A stretch of 25,373 nucleotides of DNA from Paracoccaceae bacterium (GCA_007121115.1 SKMI01000275.1:1-25373), one strand, 5' to 3'. Counted from the stretch's first letter, positions 7,891 to 15,750 are shown. Notes: generated by a model not told the origin, from the letters alone. Numbers and translations: made by a program.

Positions 7891-8715
7891 TCAGTCATCG
7901 GTCACCCCCAGATAGGCCTTGATGACCTCTTCGTTGTTGCGCACCTCGTCGGGCGTTCCGTCGCCGATCTTCTTGCCGTAATCCATCACCACCACCCGGT
8001 CCGACAGGTCCATGACCACGCCCATGTCGTGCTCGATCAGCACGATGGTGGTGGCGAATTCGTCATTCACATCGAGGATGAAGCGGCACATGTCCTCCTT
8101 CTCCTCGACGTTCATGCCGGCCATGGGTTCATCGAGCAGCAGGATCGACGGCTCGGCCGCCAAGGCGCGGGCCAGTTCCACCCGCTTCTTCAGCCCGTAG
8201 GGCAGGCGCGCCACCGGCGTCTTTCGGATGTGCTGGATTTCCAGGAAGTCGATGACCTTCTCGACCTTCTCGCGGTTTTCCTCTTCCTCGCGCTGGGCGG
8301 TGCCCCACCACAGCGCCTGCTGGAAGATGTTGGCCTTCATGTGGTTCAGCCGCCCGGTCATGATGTTGTCCAGCACGCTCATCCCCTCGAACAGGGCGAT
8401 GTTCTGGAAGGTGCGTGCGATGCCGGTGCGGGCGACCTGATAGGGGCGCATCCGGGGGCGGCGGTAGCCCTTGTAGATGATCTCGCCTTCCTGGGGATTG
8501 TAGAAGCCCGAGATGACGTTGAGCATCGAGGACTTGCCCGCCCCGTTGGGGCCGATGATGGCGCGCACCTCGCCCCAGCGGATATCGAAGCTGATGTCCT
8601 TGATCGCCGTCACGCCGCCGAAGCGGAGCGTGATGTTGCGCATCTCCATCGCCACGCCGCCGATCTTGCGGCCGTCGGCGGTGGTGTAGCCTTCTTCAGG
8701 CTGGGTATCGAGCAT
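7891..8715 (-). CDS. livG: HAAT-type ABC transporter ATP-binding protein, LivG-like
   Basis: A 274-residue cytoplasmic ATPase, second of the pair with LivF. After about 22 extra N-terminal residues come MEMRNITLRFGGVTAIKDISFDI and Walker A GPNGAGKSS. GIARTFQNIALFEGMSVLDNIMTGR is the LivG-type Q-loop region. Walker B is ILLLDEPMAGMN and the switch His lies in LIEHDMGVVMDLSDRVVVMDYG, a LivG hallmark. The signature loop reads LPYGLKKRVELARAL, where LivG proteins usually have LSYGxQRRLEIARAL; the Gly is kept but the Gln is Leu. The start at 8715 has GGGAGG at good spacing. A stem-loop lies between it and the upstream membrane-protein gene. Confidence 0.93.
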   Translation of the reverse strand: MLDTQPEEGYTTADGRKIGGVAMEMRNITLRFGGVTAIKDISFDIRWGEVRAIIGPNGAGKSSMLNVISGFYNPQEGEIIYKGYRRPRMRPYQVARTGIARTFQNIALFEGMSVLDNIMTGRLNHMKANIFQQALWWGTAQREEEENREKVEKVIDFLEIQHIRKTPVARLPYGLKKRVELARALAAEPSILLLDEPMAGMNVEEKEDMCRFILDVNDEFATTIVLIEHDMGVVMDLSDRVVVMDYGKKIGDGTPDEVRNNEEVIKAYLGVTDD

Positions 8716-8780
8716 CGGTCACTCCCTCCCGAAATCCCGCGCGGATGGCGCCGGAATCGCGCACACTCCTCCGGTCTCCA

Positions 8781-8797
8781 CCGCCAGCGTCTGGCGG
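8781..8797 (-). other. Intercistronic stem-loop upstream of livG
   Basis: Perfect 7-base-pair stem CCGCCAG/CTGGCGG (8781-8787 with 8791-8797) around a 3-base loop, 8 bases past the stop codon of the small membrane-protein gene at 8806 and about 65 bases before livG. No T-run follows on the minus strand. It may set a processing or partial-termination point between the ligase/membrane-protein genes and the transporter genes; the role is inferred. Confidence 0.5.
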
Positions 8798-8805
8798 AGG
8801 GACAT

Positions 8806-9078
8806 TCATTTCTTCGCGGCCGAAACCGCGAACATCGCAATCAGGCCGACAACCGTGCCATAGCCCGCCATTGCCGCAATCTGGGCCCCGAGCGTCATTG
8901 CGTCGTAGACCCCGGAGATATTGAGGGACGCGATTCCGAACGCCCCGGTCACGGCGCAGGCCAGATAGAGCGCGCCGCGCTCGCTCAGCAGGCGCCCCTT
9001 CCCCGCCAGCCAGCCCCCCGCCGCAGCAATCGCAACCCCCGTGCCCGCCACGGCAACCCCTGTTGCGGTCCCGCTCAT
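8806..9078 (-). CDS. Small uncharacterised membrane protein (90 residues)
   Basis: Not recognised. The 90-residue product is very rich in Ala and Gly. It has three likely membrane segments: about 7-24 (VAVAGTGVAIAAAGGWLA), 36-56 (ALYLACAVTGAFGIASLN) and 66-86 (IAAMAGYGTVVGLIAMFAV). A short basic loop (KGRLLSERG) joins the first two, and the protein ends in Lys-Lys. The ATG at 9078 has GGAGG at ideal spacing. The gene fits between the 87-residue membrane-protein gene (22 bases upstream) and livG, in the same direction, so co-expression is likely. It could be an accessory to the permease or the membrane-associated ligase; nothing in the sequence decides this. Confidence 0.75.
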   Translation of the reverse strand: MSGTATGVAVAGTGVAIAAAGGWLAGKGRLLSERGALYLACAVTGAFGIASLNISGVYDAMTLGAQIAAMAGYGTVVGLIAMFAVSAAKK

Positions 9079-9100
9079 TGGTGCCTCCGGTCTGCCGCCA

Positions 9101-9364
9101 TCACAGCCGTCCCACCAACCCGACGACCATCCCGTAGATGATCATCGAACCGATGATGTAATGGATGCGCGACAACGGCAGGCCCGGCCAGATGCGCTGC
9201 ACCGCCAGGATGCCGAAGGCGCCGGTGATGGAACCGCTGATCGCGGGCTTCAGGAACTCGGGGAAGAACCGCACGATCGCAAAGGCCAGGATCAGTCCGG
9301 CAACGGCCAGGATTGCGGCGACCGGATACTTCGGCCGGTCAGGAACATTCGGGTTTTCGGTCAT
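9101..9364 (-). CDS. Small uncharacterised membrane protein (87 residues), coupled to the acyl-CoA synthetase gene
   Basis: Not recognised. The N-terminus is hydrophilic (MTENPNVPDRPKYP). A strong helix follows at about 15-33 (VAAILAVAGLILAFAIVRF). A less hydrophobic Gly-rich stretch (SGSITGAFGILAVQRIWPG) comes next, and a second helix lies at about 68-85 (YIIGSMIIYGMVVGLVG). The ATG at 9364 overlaps the stop of the acyl-CoA synthetase gene by 4 bases (ATGA), so translation is probably coupled and the amounts are linked. Together with the 90-residue protein that follows, it makes a pair of tiny membrane proteins between the ligase and the transporter. The function is unknown, and a scaffold for the ligase or an extra permease subunit are guesses. 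Confidence 0.78.
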   Translation of the reverse strand: MTENPNVPDRPKYPVAAILAVAGLILAFAIVRFFPEFLKPAISGSITGAFGILAVQRIWPGLPLSRIHYIIGSMIIYGMVVGLVGRL

Positions 9365-11328
9365 TCTGCTGCCATCTTCTTTTCGGCCCCGAAGACGCGC
9401 GCATCGCGGATTTCCAGCGTTGCCGTGATCTTGCCCTTGCGCCCGTCCTCGTAGGTGACTTCGGTTTCAGTGTAGACACTGTCCTTGTCGCCATAGAGCG
9501 CGTCAATCAGATCGGCGTATTTCTCTTCAACGATGCGGCGGCGCACCTTGCGGGTGCGGGTCATTTCACCATCGTCGGCGTCCAGTTCCTTGTGCAGCAC
9601 CAGGAAGCGGTGGATCTGGCAGCCCGAAAGCATCTCGTCCTGCGCGACGCTTTCGTTGACGGTCTCCACATGCTCCTGGATCGTGTCCAGCACGCGCTTC
9701 AGCCCCGCCAGCTCCTGATAGCTGGAATAGGCGATGTTGTTGCGCTCGGCCCAGCTTCCCACGGCGCCCAGGTCGATGTTGATGAAGGCCACGCAGCGGT
9801 CGCGGTTGTTGCCGAAGACCACGGACTCGAGGATGTTGGGGAAGAACTTGAGCTTGTTCTCCACGTACTTGGGCGCGAACATGCCGCCATCGGCCATCTT
9901 GCCCACGTCCTTGGCGCGGTCGATGATGCGCAGGTGGCCGGTCGAATCCTCGAAGAAGCCGGCGTCCCCGGTGGCGACCCAGCCTTCGGGATCCTTGGTC
10001 GAGGCGGTCGATTCGGCGTTCTTGTAGTATTCGACGAAGGTGCCGGGCGAGCGGTAGTAGACCTCGCCATTCTCGGCGATCTTCACCTCCACGCCAGGGC
10101 TGGGCACACCGACGGTATCGTTGCGCACCTCGCCATCGGGTTGCTGGGTGATGAAGACCGAAGCCTCGGTCTGGCCATAAAGCTGCTTCAGGTTGATGCC
10201 CAGCGCGCGGTAGAATTCGAAGATCTCGGGGCCGATCGCCTCGCCCGCGGTGTAGGCAACGCGGATGCGGCGCAGGCCCAGCGTGTCCTTGAGCGGGCCA
10301 TAGACCAGCAGATTGCCAAGGCCGTATTTCAACCGTGCGCCCAGGCTCACGGGCTTGCCGTCCAGCAGCTTCGGTCCGACCTCGCGCGCGTGCGCCATGA
10401 AGTAGTGGAACAGCCGCTGCTTGATCTTGCTGGCATCCTCCATGCGGATCATCACCGTGGTCAGCATGGTTTCAAAGATGCGCGGCGGGGCGAAGTAATA
10501 GGTCGGCCCGATCTCGCGCAGGTCGGTCATCATGGTCTGCGCCGACTCCGGGCAGTTGACGCAGAAGCCGGTGTAATAGGCCTGCCCGATGGCGAAGATG
10601 AAATCGCCGACCCAGGCCATGGGCAGATAGGCCAGGATCTCATCGCCCGGCTTCAGCTTGTCGAATTCGGACGAGGCGCGCGAGGTTTCGATGATGTTGC
10701 GGTTCGAGAGCACCACACCCTTGGGCTTGCCCGTGGTGCCCGAAGTGTAGAGCATGACGCAGGTGTGGTCATAGCTCAGCTCGGCCAGGCGCTTGTCCAG
10801 CTCCGGGCCCAGCCGCTGGGCGGCGGCGCGGCCTTCGGTCTGCACGTCCATCAGCCAGTTCATGCTGCTGTGGTCGTATTTGCGCATCCCGCGCTTATCC
10901 AGATACAGGATCTGTTCGATGCAAGTGACCTTTCCCTGCACCTCGATGACCTTGTCGACCTGCTCCTGATCGCCCGCGACCACGAAGCGCGCGCCGCAAT
11001 GATCCAGCACATAGGCCATCTCTTCGGCGACCGCGTCCTGATAGAGCGGCACAGGGATCGCGCCGACCGATTGCGCGGCGACCATGGACCAGTAGAGCGC
11101 GGGGCGGTTGCGGCCGATAATGGCGACGTAATCGCCGCGCTCCACCCCCAGCACCAGAAAGCCCAATGCCATGGCGCGCACTTCCTCAGCGGTTTCGGCC
11201 CAGGTCCAGTGCTGCCAGATGCCGAATTCCTTCTCGCGGTACGCGGTGCGCTTGCCGAACTGGCGCGCGTTGCGGGCCAGCAAGCCCGGAACCGACTGCG
11301 GGATATCCTGCGCGGCGGTGGTGCTCAC
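9361..11328 (-). CDS. AMP-forming long-chain acyl-CoA synthetase-like ligase
   Basis: A 655-residue adenylate-forming enzyme expected to convert a carboxylic acid, ATP and CoA to acyl-CoA, AMP and PPi. It has the ATP loop YTSGTTGKPKGV at about 194-205, YGQTEAS at 384-390, VATGDAG at 451-457 with the ribose-binding Asp, and the hinge RAKDVGKMADGGMFAPKYVENKLKF-like segment from 471. The length and the long C-terminal region fit the long-chain (FadD15/ACSL-like) branch rather than short aryl-CoA ligases. No signal peptide or clear membrane span. The start is taken as GTG at 11328, because GGGGGAGGA lies 8 bases upstream; the frame stays open for 25 codons more without such a site. It is the first gene of the operon, divergent from the histidine kinase gene. 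Substrate unknown. Confidence 0.92.
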   Translation of the reverse strand: MSTTAAQDIPQSVPGLLARNARQFGKRTAYREKEFGIWQHWTWAETAEEVRAMALGFLVLGVERGDYVAIIGRNRPALYWSMVAAQSVGAIPVPLYQDAVAEEMAYVLDHCGARFVVAGDQEQVDKVIEVQGKVTCIEQILYLDKRGMRKYDHSSMNWLMDVQTEGRAAAQRLGPELDKRLAELSYDHTCVMLYTSGTTGKPKGVVLSNRNIIETSRASSEFDKLKPGDEILAYLPMAWVGDFIFAIGQAYYTGFCVNCPESAQTMMTDLREIGPTYYFAPPRIFETMLTTVMIRMEDASKIKQRLFHYFMAHAREVGPKLLDGKPVSLGARLKYGLGNLLVYGPLKDTLGLRRIRVAYTAGEAIGPEIFEFYRALGINLKQLYGQTEASVFITQQPDGEVRNDTVGVPSPGVEVKIAENGEVYYRSPGTFVEYYKNAESTASTKDPEGWVATGDAGFFEDSTGHLRIIDRAKDVGKMADGGMFAPKYVENKLKFFPNILESVVFGNNRDRCVAFINIDLGAVGSWAERNNIAYSSYQELAGLKRVLDTIQEHVETVNESVAQDEMLSGCQIHRFLVLHKELDADDGEMTRTRKVRRRIVEEKYADLIDALYGDKDSVYTETEVTYEDGRKGKITATLEIRDARVFGAEKKMAAE

Positions 11329-11447
11329 GTCGACTGTCCTCCCCCTCCTGGCCGGCGGGCTCTTGAACGGGGTGCAATGCCCTCCGCATCGCACGCCCGG
11401 CACCCGGCGGCCTGATCGTCGCTGTTCTGGACAACGACTCTTTCGGC

Positions 11448-11475
11448 ACTATTGCGCAATCCTTTCGAATTGTAA
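11448..11475 (-). promoter_or_regulatory. Candidate promoter with overlapping 10-base palindrome for the ligase/ABC operon
   Basis: The 236-base divergent gap (11329-11564) holds a perfect palindrome ATTGCGCAAT at 11451-11460. On the minus strand TTACAA (11475-11470) and AATAGT (11453-11448) are spaced by 16 bases and each match the sigma-70 hexamers at 4 of 6 positions, so the palindrome would overlap the -10 region and could be an operator. This would give a leader of about 110 bases before the ligase GTG. Weak matches; position is the main argument. The rest of the gap shows only the two strong ribosome-binding sites at its ends. Confidence 0.3.
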
Positions 11476-11564
11476 CGCCGGGCGCGACCGCCCGCCGATC
11501 CCTTCCGCTGGCCGCAGAGGCAGGCTAAGCTCAGGCCCCGAGGAGGCCACGCGGAGGAGGCGGC

Positions 11565-13487
11565 GTGCCCGAGCTAGAAGACACGCGGCTGCGGTTGATG
11601 AATGCCGGGCTGAACCTGATCCAGCAGGCGCTGTCGATCTTTGACAGCGACCTGAAGCTGGCCGTCTGCAATCCCCGCTTTCAGGAAATGTTCAGCTTTC
11701 CCGACGAACTGGCCCGGCCCGGCGCCGCCTTCGAGGACATCATCACCTATCAGGTGGATCGCGGCGAATACGGACCGGTCGCGGACCGGGACGAGGCGAT
11801 CCGCTCCCGCGTCGATGCGGCGCGCGCCTTCGTGCCGCATTACATGGAGCGCCGCCGCGCGAACGGGCGCTGGATCTCGGTCGAAGGGGCGCCGCTGGCA
11901 CAGGGCGGCTGGGTCACGGTCTATACCGACATCACCGAGGTGAAGCTGCAGGAGCAGTTGCTGAAATCGCGCTCCGAAGAACTTTCGGGCGAACTGCTGA
12001 AACATGCCGAGCGACTGGCGCAGGCCAACCGCGAACTGGCCGCCGCCAATGCCCGGCTGGAGGAAACCAAGCGCGAACTGGTCGAGATGGAGGCCCGCAC
12101 CCGGCTGACCACCGAGATGATGCCCGCCCACATCGCGCATATGGACCGCGGGTTGCGGTATACCTTTTCGAACCGGCGCCTGTCTGCGGTGATGCCGGGC
12201 AAGCCGCGCGACATCGTGGGACTGACCGCTTCCGAAGCGCTCGGTTCGACATTCGACAAGATCCTGCCGTCGCTGCAACGCGCGCTGCGCGGAGAGGACA
12301 GTGTGCGCGAATTCACCGACGATGACAGCGGGCGGCGCATCCGGGTGGCCTTCACCCCCGATCAGGTGGGCACCGGGCCGATCAACGGGGTCTATATCCT
12401 GTCCATGGATGTGACCGAGGAAACCCAGGCCCGCGCGGCGCTGGCGCAGACGCGCAAGCGCGAACTGGCGGCGCAGCTTTCCTCGGGGCTGGCGCATGAT
12501 TTCGGCAATCTGCTGACGATCATCCTTGGCCTGCAGGGGCGGCTGCTGCGGGCCAGCGACCTGCCGGACAATCTGGCCGAGGTGGCCCGCACGACCATTG
12601 CGGCGGCGCGGCGCGGGGGCGTGCTGCTGGACCGGATCGCGCAGATTTCCGGGCATCGCGAGATCAGGGCCGAGCCGACGGATCTGGAAGCGCTGCTTGA
12701 TGACCTGAACATGATGGCCAGCCCCTCGCTGCCCGAGAATGTGCGGCTTCAGGTGCGCATCGAAGGCCCGCTGCCGCCCCTGATGCTGGACGCGGGCGTG
12801 TTGCAGGACAGCCTGCTGAACCTGATCCTGAACGCGCGCGACGCGCTGGGCGCCGCCGGGGGCGAAATAGGGCTGACGGCGCGGGCAGTGCGCGACACCT
12901 GGCTGGAGATCGCGGTCGAAGACACCGGCCCGGGGTTTTCCGAGGCCGCGCTCGATCACGGGCTGGAGCCGTTCTTCACCACCAAGGGCGGCGAGGGATC
13001 GGGGCTGGGGCTGGCCATGGTCTATGACCAGATCACGCTTTGCGGCGGCACCGTGCGGCTGGGCAACCGTTCGGGGGGAGGTGCCAGCGTGACCCTGCGG
13101 CTGCCACTGCGCCCGGTGGCCACGGGCAAGGCTTCGGGGATGGTGCTGCTGATCGAGGACAGCACCGAGATCCGCGAGGAGGTGCGCGCCATGCTGCGCG
13201 ATCTGGGCTTCAGCGTGATCGAGGCCGCCAGCGCCGACGAGGCGCTGCAACTGGCCGAATTGCCGGGAATCGAGATGGTGCTGAGCGACATCAATCTGCC
13301 GGGCGAAACCTCGGGGCTGGAGTTGGCCCGGCATCTGCGTGCACGCGGGCTGCAGCGGCTGTGGCTGATGACCGCGCTGCCGCCGGGCGATCCGCTGCGG
13401 CGTGCGGCGGCTGACGAATTCCCGGTGCTGGGCAAGCCCTTCGACCCGACCGTGTTGCAGGCCAGCCTGATGGAGCGCGTCGCGTGA
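11565..13487 (+). CDS. Hybrid sensor histidine kinase with two PAS domains and a C-terminal receiver
   Basis: A 640-residue soluble sensor with no membrane segment. The first PAS domain, residues 12-125, contains LIQQALSIFDSDLKLAVCNPRF and VDRGEYG; these resemble the PAS_7 type seen in NahK/ErcS'-like kinases. A coiled coil at about 127-178 (many Glu/Lys/Leu) leads to a second PAS at 184-287. The dimerisation/phosphorylation helix carries GLAHDFGNLL with His311. The ATPase domain has N-box NLILNARDAL, EDTGPGF and GSGLGLAMV. The receiver at about 526-638 has EDS, Asp575 (LSDINLPG) and Lys624 (LGKPFD). The GTG start has GGAGGAGG four bases upstream. The stop overlaps the regulator start (GTGA). 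Signal unknown; its divergence from the ligase/ABC operon makes a metabolite of that pathway a reasonable guess. Confidence 0.92.
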   Translation: MPELEDTRLRLMNAGLNLIQQALSIFDSDLKLAVCNPRFQEMFSFPDELARPGAAFEDIITYQVDRGEYGPVADRDEAIRSRVDAARAFVPHYMERRRANGRWISVEGAPLAQGGWVTVYTDITEVKLQEQLLKSRSEELSGELLKHAERLAQANRELAAANARLEETKRELVEMEARTRLTTEMMPAHIAHMDRGLRYTFSNRRLSAVMPGKPRDIVGLTASEALGSTFDKILPSLQRALRGEDSVREFTDDDSGRRIRVAFTPDQVGTGPINGVYILSMDVTEETQARAALAQTRKRELAAQLSSGLAHDFGNLLTIILGLQGRLLRASDLPDNLAEVARTTIAAARRGGVLLDRIAQISGHREIRAEPTDLEALLDDLNMMASPSLPENVRLQVRIEGPLPPLMLDAGVLQDSLLNLILNARDALGAAGGEIGLTARAVRDTWLEIAVEDTGPGFSEAALDHGLEPFFTTKGGEGSGLGLAMVYDQITLCGGTVRLGNRSGGGASVTLRLPLRPVATGKASGMVLLIEDSTEIREEVRAMLRDLGFSVIEAASADEALQLAELPGIEMVLSDINLPGETSGLELARHLRARGLQRLWLMTALPPGDPLRRAAADEFPVLGKPFDPTVLQASLMERVA

Positions 13488-14188
13488 GCCAGCCGCATGT
13501 CGCCATCCTCGATGACGAGCCCGAAATCCGGCACATGCTGGCGCAAGCGCTGAATGACGCGGGCTTCCGCACCTCGAGCTTTGCCCGCGCCACGGAATTC
13601 GAGGCTGTGCTCAAGCGCAGCACCCCCGATGTCTGCCTCGTGGACCTTGGCCTGCCGGACCGCGACGGGCTGGCGCTGGTGCATCGTCTGGCGCTGGAAT
13701 CGGGGGCGACGATCATCATCATCTCGGGCCGGGCGCAGGTGCAGGATCGGGTGACCGGGCTGGAACTGGGGGCGGATGACTACATCATCAAGCCCTTCGA
13801 TCCGGCCGAGGTGGTGGCCCGCATCCGCGCGCGGCTGCGCAAACCCGCCAAGGGCACCGGGGGCGGTGCCGACACGGCCCGGTTCGCCGGATGGACCGCG
13901 CATTTCGACCGCTACATGCTGGTGCGCGAGGATGGGACCGAAATCCCCTTCAGCCACGCCGAAGGCGAGGTGCTGCGGCTGTTCCTGGAAAGCCCGCGGC
14001 GGCTGATCAGCCGGGCGCAGATGCAGGAATCGCTCGGCGGGGCGGCAGGCGAAAGTTTCGACCGGGCCATGGACGTGCGCATTTCACGCCTGCGCACCAA
14101 GCTGGGCGAGGATCCGCGCAACCCGCGGCTGATCAAGACCATCTATGGCGCAGGCTATATCTTCCTGGGCGACGTGACCTGGGATTGA
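13484..14188 (+). CDS. OmpR-family two-component response regulator
   Basis: A 234-residue DNA-binding regulator. The receiver, about 1-118, has the acidic pair Asp10-Asp11, the phospho-acceptor Asp54 (CLVDLGLPDRDG), Ser81 (IIIISGR) and Lys103 (YIIKPFDP). The winged-helix domain at about 132-232 contains FSHAEGEVLRLFLESPRRLISRAQM, DVRISRLRTKLGEDPRNPRLIKTIYGAGYIF, the classic OmpR/PhoB pattern. It starts with a GTG that overlaps the kinase stop by 4 bases, so the two are coupled and almost certainly partners. The kinase already has its own receiver, so phosphate transfer either goes directly from His311 or needs a separate HPt protein not seen here. Targets unknown; the divergent operon is the nearest candidate. 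Confidence 0.94.
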   Translation: MSQPHVAILDDEPEIRHMLAQALNDAGFRTSSFARATEFEAVLKRSTPDVCLVDLGLPDRDGLALVHRLALESGATIIIISGRAQVQDRVTGLELGADDYIIKPFDPAEVVARIRARLRKPAKGTGGGADTARFAGWTAHFDRYMLVREDGTEIPFSHAEGEVLRLFLESPRRLISRAQMQESLGGAAGESFDRAMDVRISRLRTKLGEDPRNPRLIKTIYGAGYIFLGDVTWD

Positions 14189-14217
14189 CCCGTCTGGCAC
14201 CACGGCGCACGCGCGCA

Positions 14218-14505
14218 TCACCCGGCGAGCTGGTCCATTTTCTGCGCCAGCTTCACGTCCAGTTCCGACAGCCCGCCCGCGTCATGGGTGGTCAGCGTGA
14301 CCTTCACCGTCTTGTATACATTGAACCATTCCGGGTGGTGGTTCAGCTTCTCGGCCCAGATCGCCGCACGGGTCATCCAGCCGAAGGCGGCGACGAAATT
14401 GGCAAAGGTGAATTCCTTGGTGATCGCGTCGCGGTCGCTGTCCAGCGCCCAGCCATTGGCCAGAAGCGGGTCCAGCGCGCTGCGGTCGGCGAGTTTCTCG
14501 GTCAT
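14218..14505 (-). CDS. phhB: Pterin-4a-carbinolamine dehydratase
   Basis: A 95-residue cytoplasmic enzyme that dehydrates 4a-hydroxytetrahydropterin during recycling of the pterin cofactor of aromatic amino acid hydroxylases. It has the family signature KLNHHPEWFNVYKTVKVTL followed by TTHDAGGLSELD, including the catalytic His-His pair. WALDSDRDAITKEFTFANFVAAFGWM is the usual N-terminal part. Length is standard. The ATG at 14505 overlaps the upstream acyltransferase stop by 4 bases (ATGA), which fixes the start although the frame is open much further. No phenylalanine hydroxylase gene is in view, so it may have another pterin-linked role. It converges with the response regulator, 29 bases apart, with no obvious terminator between. 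Confidence 0.93.
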   Translation of the reverse strand: MTEKLADRSALDPLLANGWALDSDRDAITKEFTFANFVAAFGWMTRAAIWAEKLNHHPEWFNVYKTVKVTLTTHDAGGLSELDVKLAQKMDQLAG

Positions 14506-15692
14506 GCGGTGTCTCCCTTTCTGTCTGCGTCGCGCCGAAAGGGGCCGTAGTCGGCCAGCAGGTCGATCTCGCCTTCGATCGCGTCGCGTTCGCGGGACAG
14601 GTATTCCGCCACGGCGTGCTGAAAACCCCGGTCGGGGAAATGATGCAGCGAGTGCACCTTGCGCGGCAGGTAGCCGCGCGCAAGCTTGTGCGCGCCCTGC
14701 GCGCCCGCCTCCACCCGGCTCATCCCGTGGCGCAGCGCGTAGTCGATAGCGCGGTGATAGCAGAGTTCGAAGTGCAGACAGGGGTAGTCTTCGATGCAGC
14801 CCCAGTAGCGCCCGTAAAGCGTATCGCGCCCGATGAAGTTCAGCGCGCCCGCGACCCAGGCCCCGCCGCGCTTTGCCATGATCAGCAGCACATCGTCGCG
14901 CATGGTCTCCTGCACCGCGTCGAAAAACGCGCGGGTCAGGTAGGGGCGGCCCCATTTGCGCGCGCCCGTGTCCTGATAGAAGGTCCAGAAGGCATCCCAG
15001 TGTTCGGGCCGCAGATCGTCGCCGGTCAGTTCGTGGATGGTGCCGCCGAAGGCTTGCGCGGTGGCGCGTTCCTTGCGGATCGCCTTGCGCTTGCGCGAGG
15101 ACAGGGCGCCCAGGAAGCCGTCGAAATCGCCGAAATTTCGGTCATGCCAGTGGAGTTGCTCGGTCACGCGGTGCAGGTAGCCGGTCGCGTGGCCCGGCAC
15201 AGTCTCGGCCTCGGCGCAGAAGGTCACATGGGCCGAGGACAGGTTGTTGTCCGCCGCTGCCCGCGCGAGCCCTTGCAGAAGTGCGGGCCCCGCGGTCCGC
15301 TCATGTCCCGGCGCGGTCAGCAGCCGCCGCCCCGTCGCGGGGGTGAAGGGGACGGCGCATTGCAGCTTGGGGTAATAGGACCGCCCGGCCCGCATCCACG
15401 CATCGGCAAAGGCATGATCGAAGATGTATTCGCCCTGGCTGTGGCTTTTCACATAGACAGGCGCGGCGGCCACCAGCCGGTCGCCGTCATGGACGGTGAA
15501 ATGCTGTGGCGACCACCCGGTGCCAGGGCCGACCGAGCCCGAAGCTTCGAGCGCGTGCAGAAAGCGATGCGTGGTGAACGGGTCCGCCGGGCGGCCAATC
15601 ATTGCCTCGGGGCAGGCACACGAGTCCCACGCGGTTGCGGGGATCTGCGCGACCGCGGTGACCGTCGAAAGTTGCAGTTGCCGTGTCAGCAC
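14502..15692 (-). CDS. GNAT/FemAB-like N-acyltransferase of the COG3146 (DUF482) family
   Basis: A 396-residue protein of a widespread family annotated as peptidoglycan-biosynthesis-like or GNAT acyltransferase, whose reaction is not established. Family landmarks: AWDSCACPE near the N-terminus, PFTTHRFLHALEASGSVGPGTGW, YVKSHSQGEYIFDHAFADA, YYPKLQCAVPFTPATGRRLL, a basic stretch SSRKRKAIRKER, and the C-terminal CLHFELCYHRAIDYALRHGMSRVEAGAQGAHKLARGY pattern. It has no signal peptide and should be cytoplasmic. The start is GTG at 15692 with a G-rich but imperfect upstream site; the N-terminus fits the family, so I keep it. It is coupled to the dehydratase gene and follows the peroxiredoxin gene by 61 bases, with a stem-loop in the gap. 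Confidence 0.88.
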   Translation of the reverse strand: MLTRQLQLSTVTAVAQIPATAWDSCACPEAMIGRPADPFTTHRFLHALEASGSVGPGTGWSPQHFTVHDGDRLVAAAPVYVKSHSQGEYIFDHAFADAWMRAGRSYYPKLQCAVPFTPATGRRLLTAPGHERTAGPALLQGLARAAADNNLSSAHVTFCAEAETVPGHATGYLHRVTEQLHWHDRNFGDFDGFLGALSSRKRKAIRKERATAQAFGGTIHELTGDDLRPEHWDAFWTFYQDTGARKWGRPYLTRAFFDAVQETMRDDVLLIMAKRGGAWVAGALNFIGRDTLYGRYWGCIEDYPCLHFELCYHRAIDYALRHGMSRVEAGAQGAHKLARGYLPRKVHSLHHFPDRGFQHAVAEYLSRERDAIEGEIDLLADYGPFRRDADRKGDTA

Positions 15693-15724
15693 AACCCCAA
15701 TTCCCCTGCGCTTTCAATGTGCAG

Positions 15725-15750
15725 CGCACGCCCCAACGGGTCCGCGTGCG
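15725..15750 (-). terminator. Stem-loop after the peroxiredoxin gene
   Basis: A 7-base-pair stem (15725-15731 with 15744-15750, CGCACGC/GCGTGCG) with a further CCC/GGG pairing inside the 12-base loop begins 3 bases past the minus-strand peroxiredoxin stop. No T-run follows. It may partly end or stabilise the peroxiredoxin message before the acyltransferase gene. Confidence 0.4.

Noticed and set aside
11574..13334. 586-codon minus-strand frame inside the histidine kinase gene
   Set aside because: The kinase shows all expected motifs on the plus strand; the antisense frame has none.
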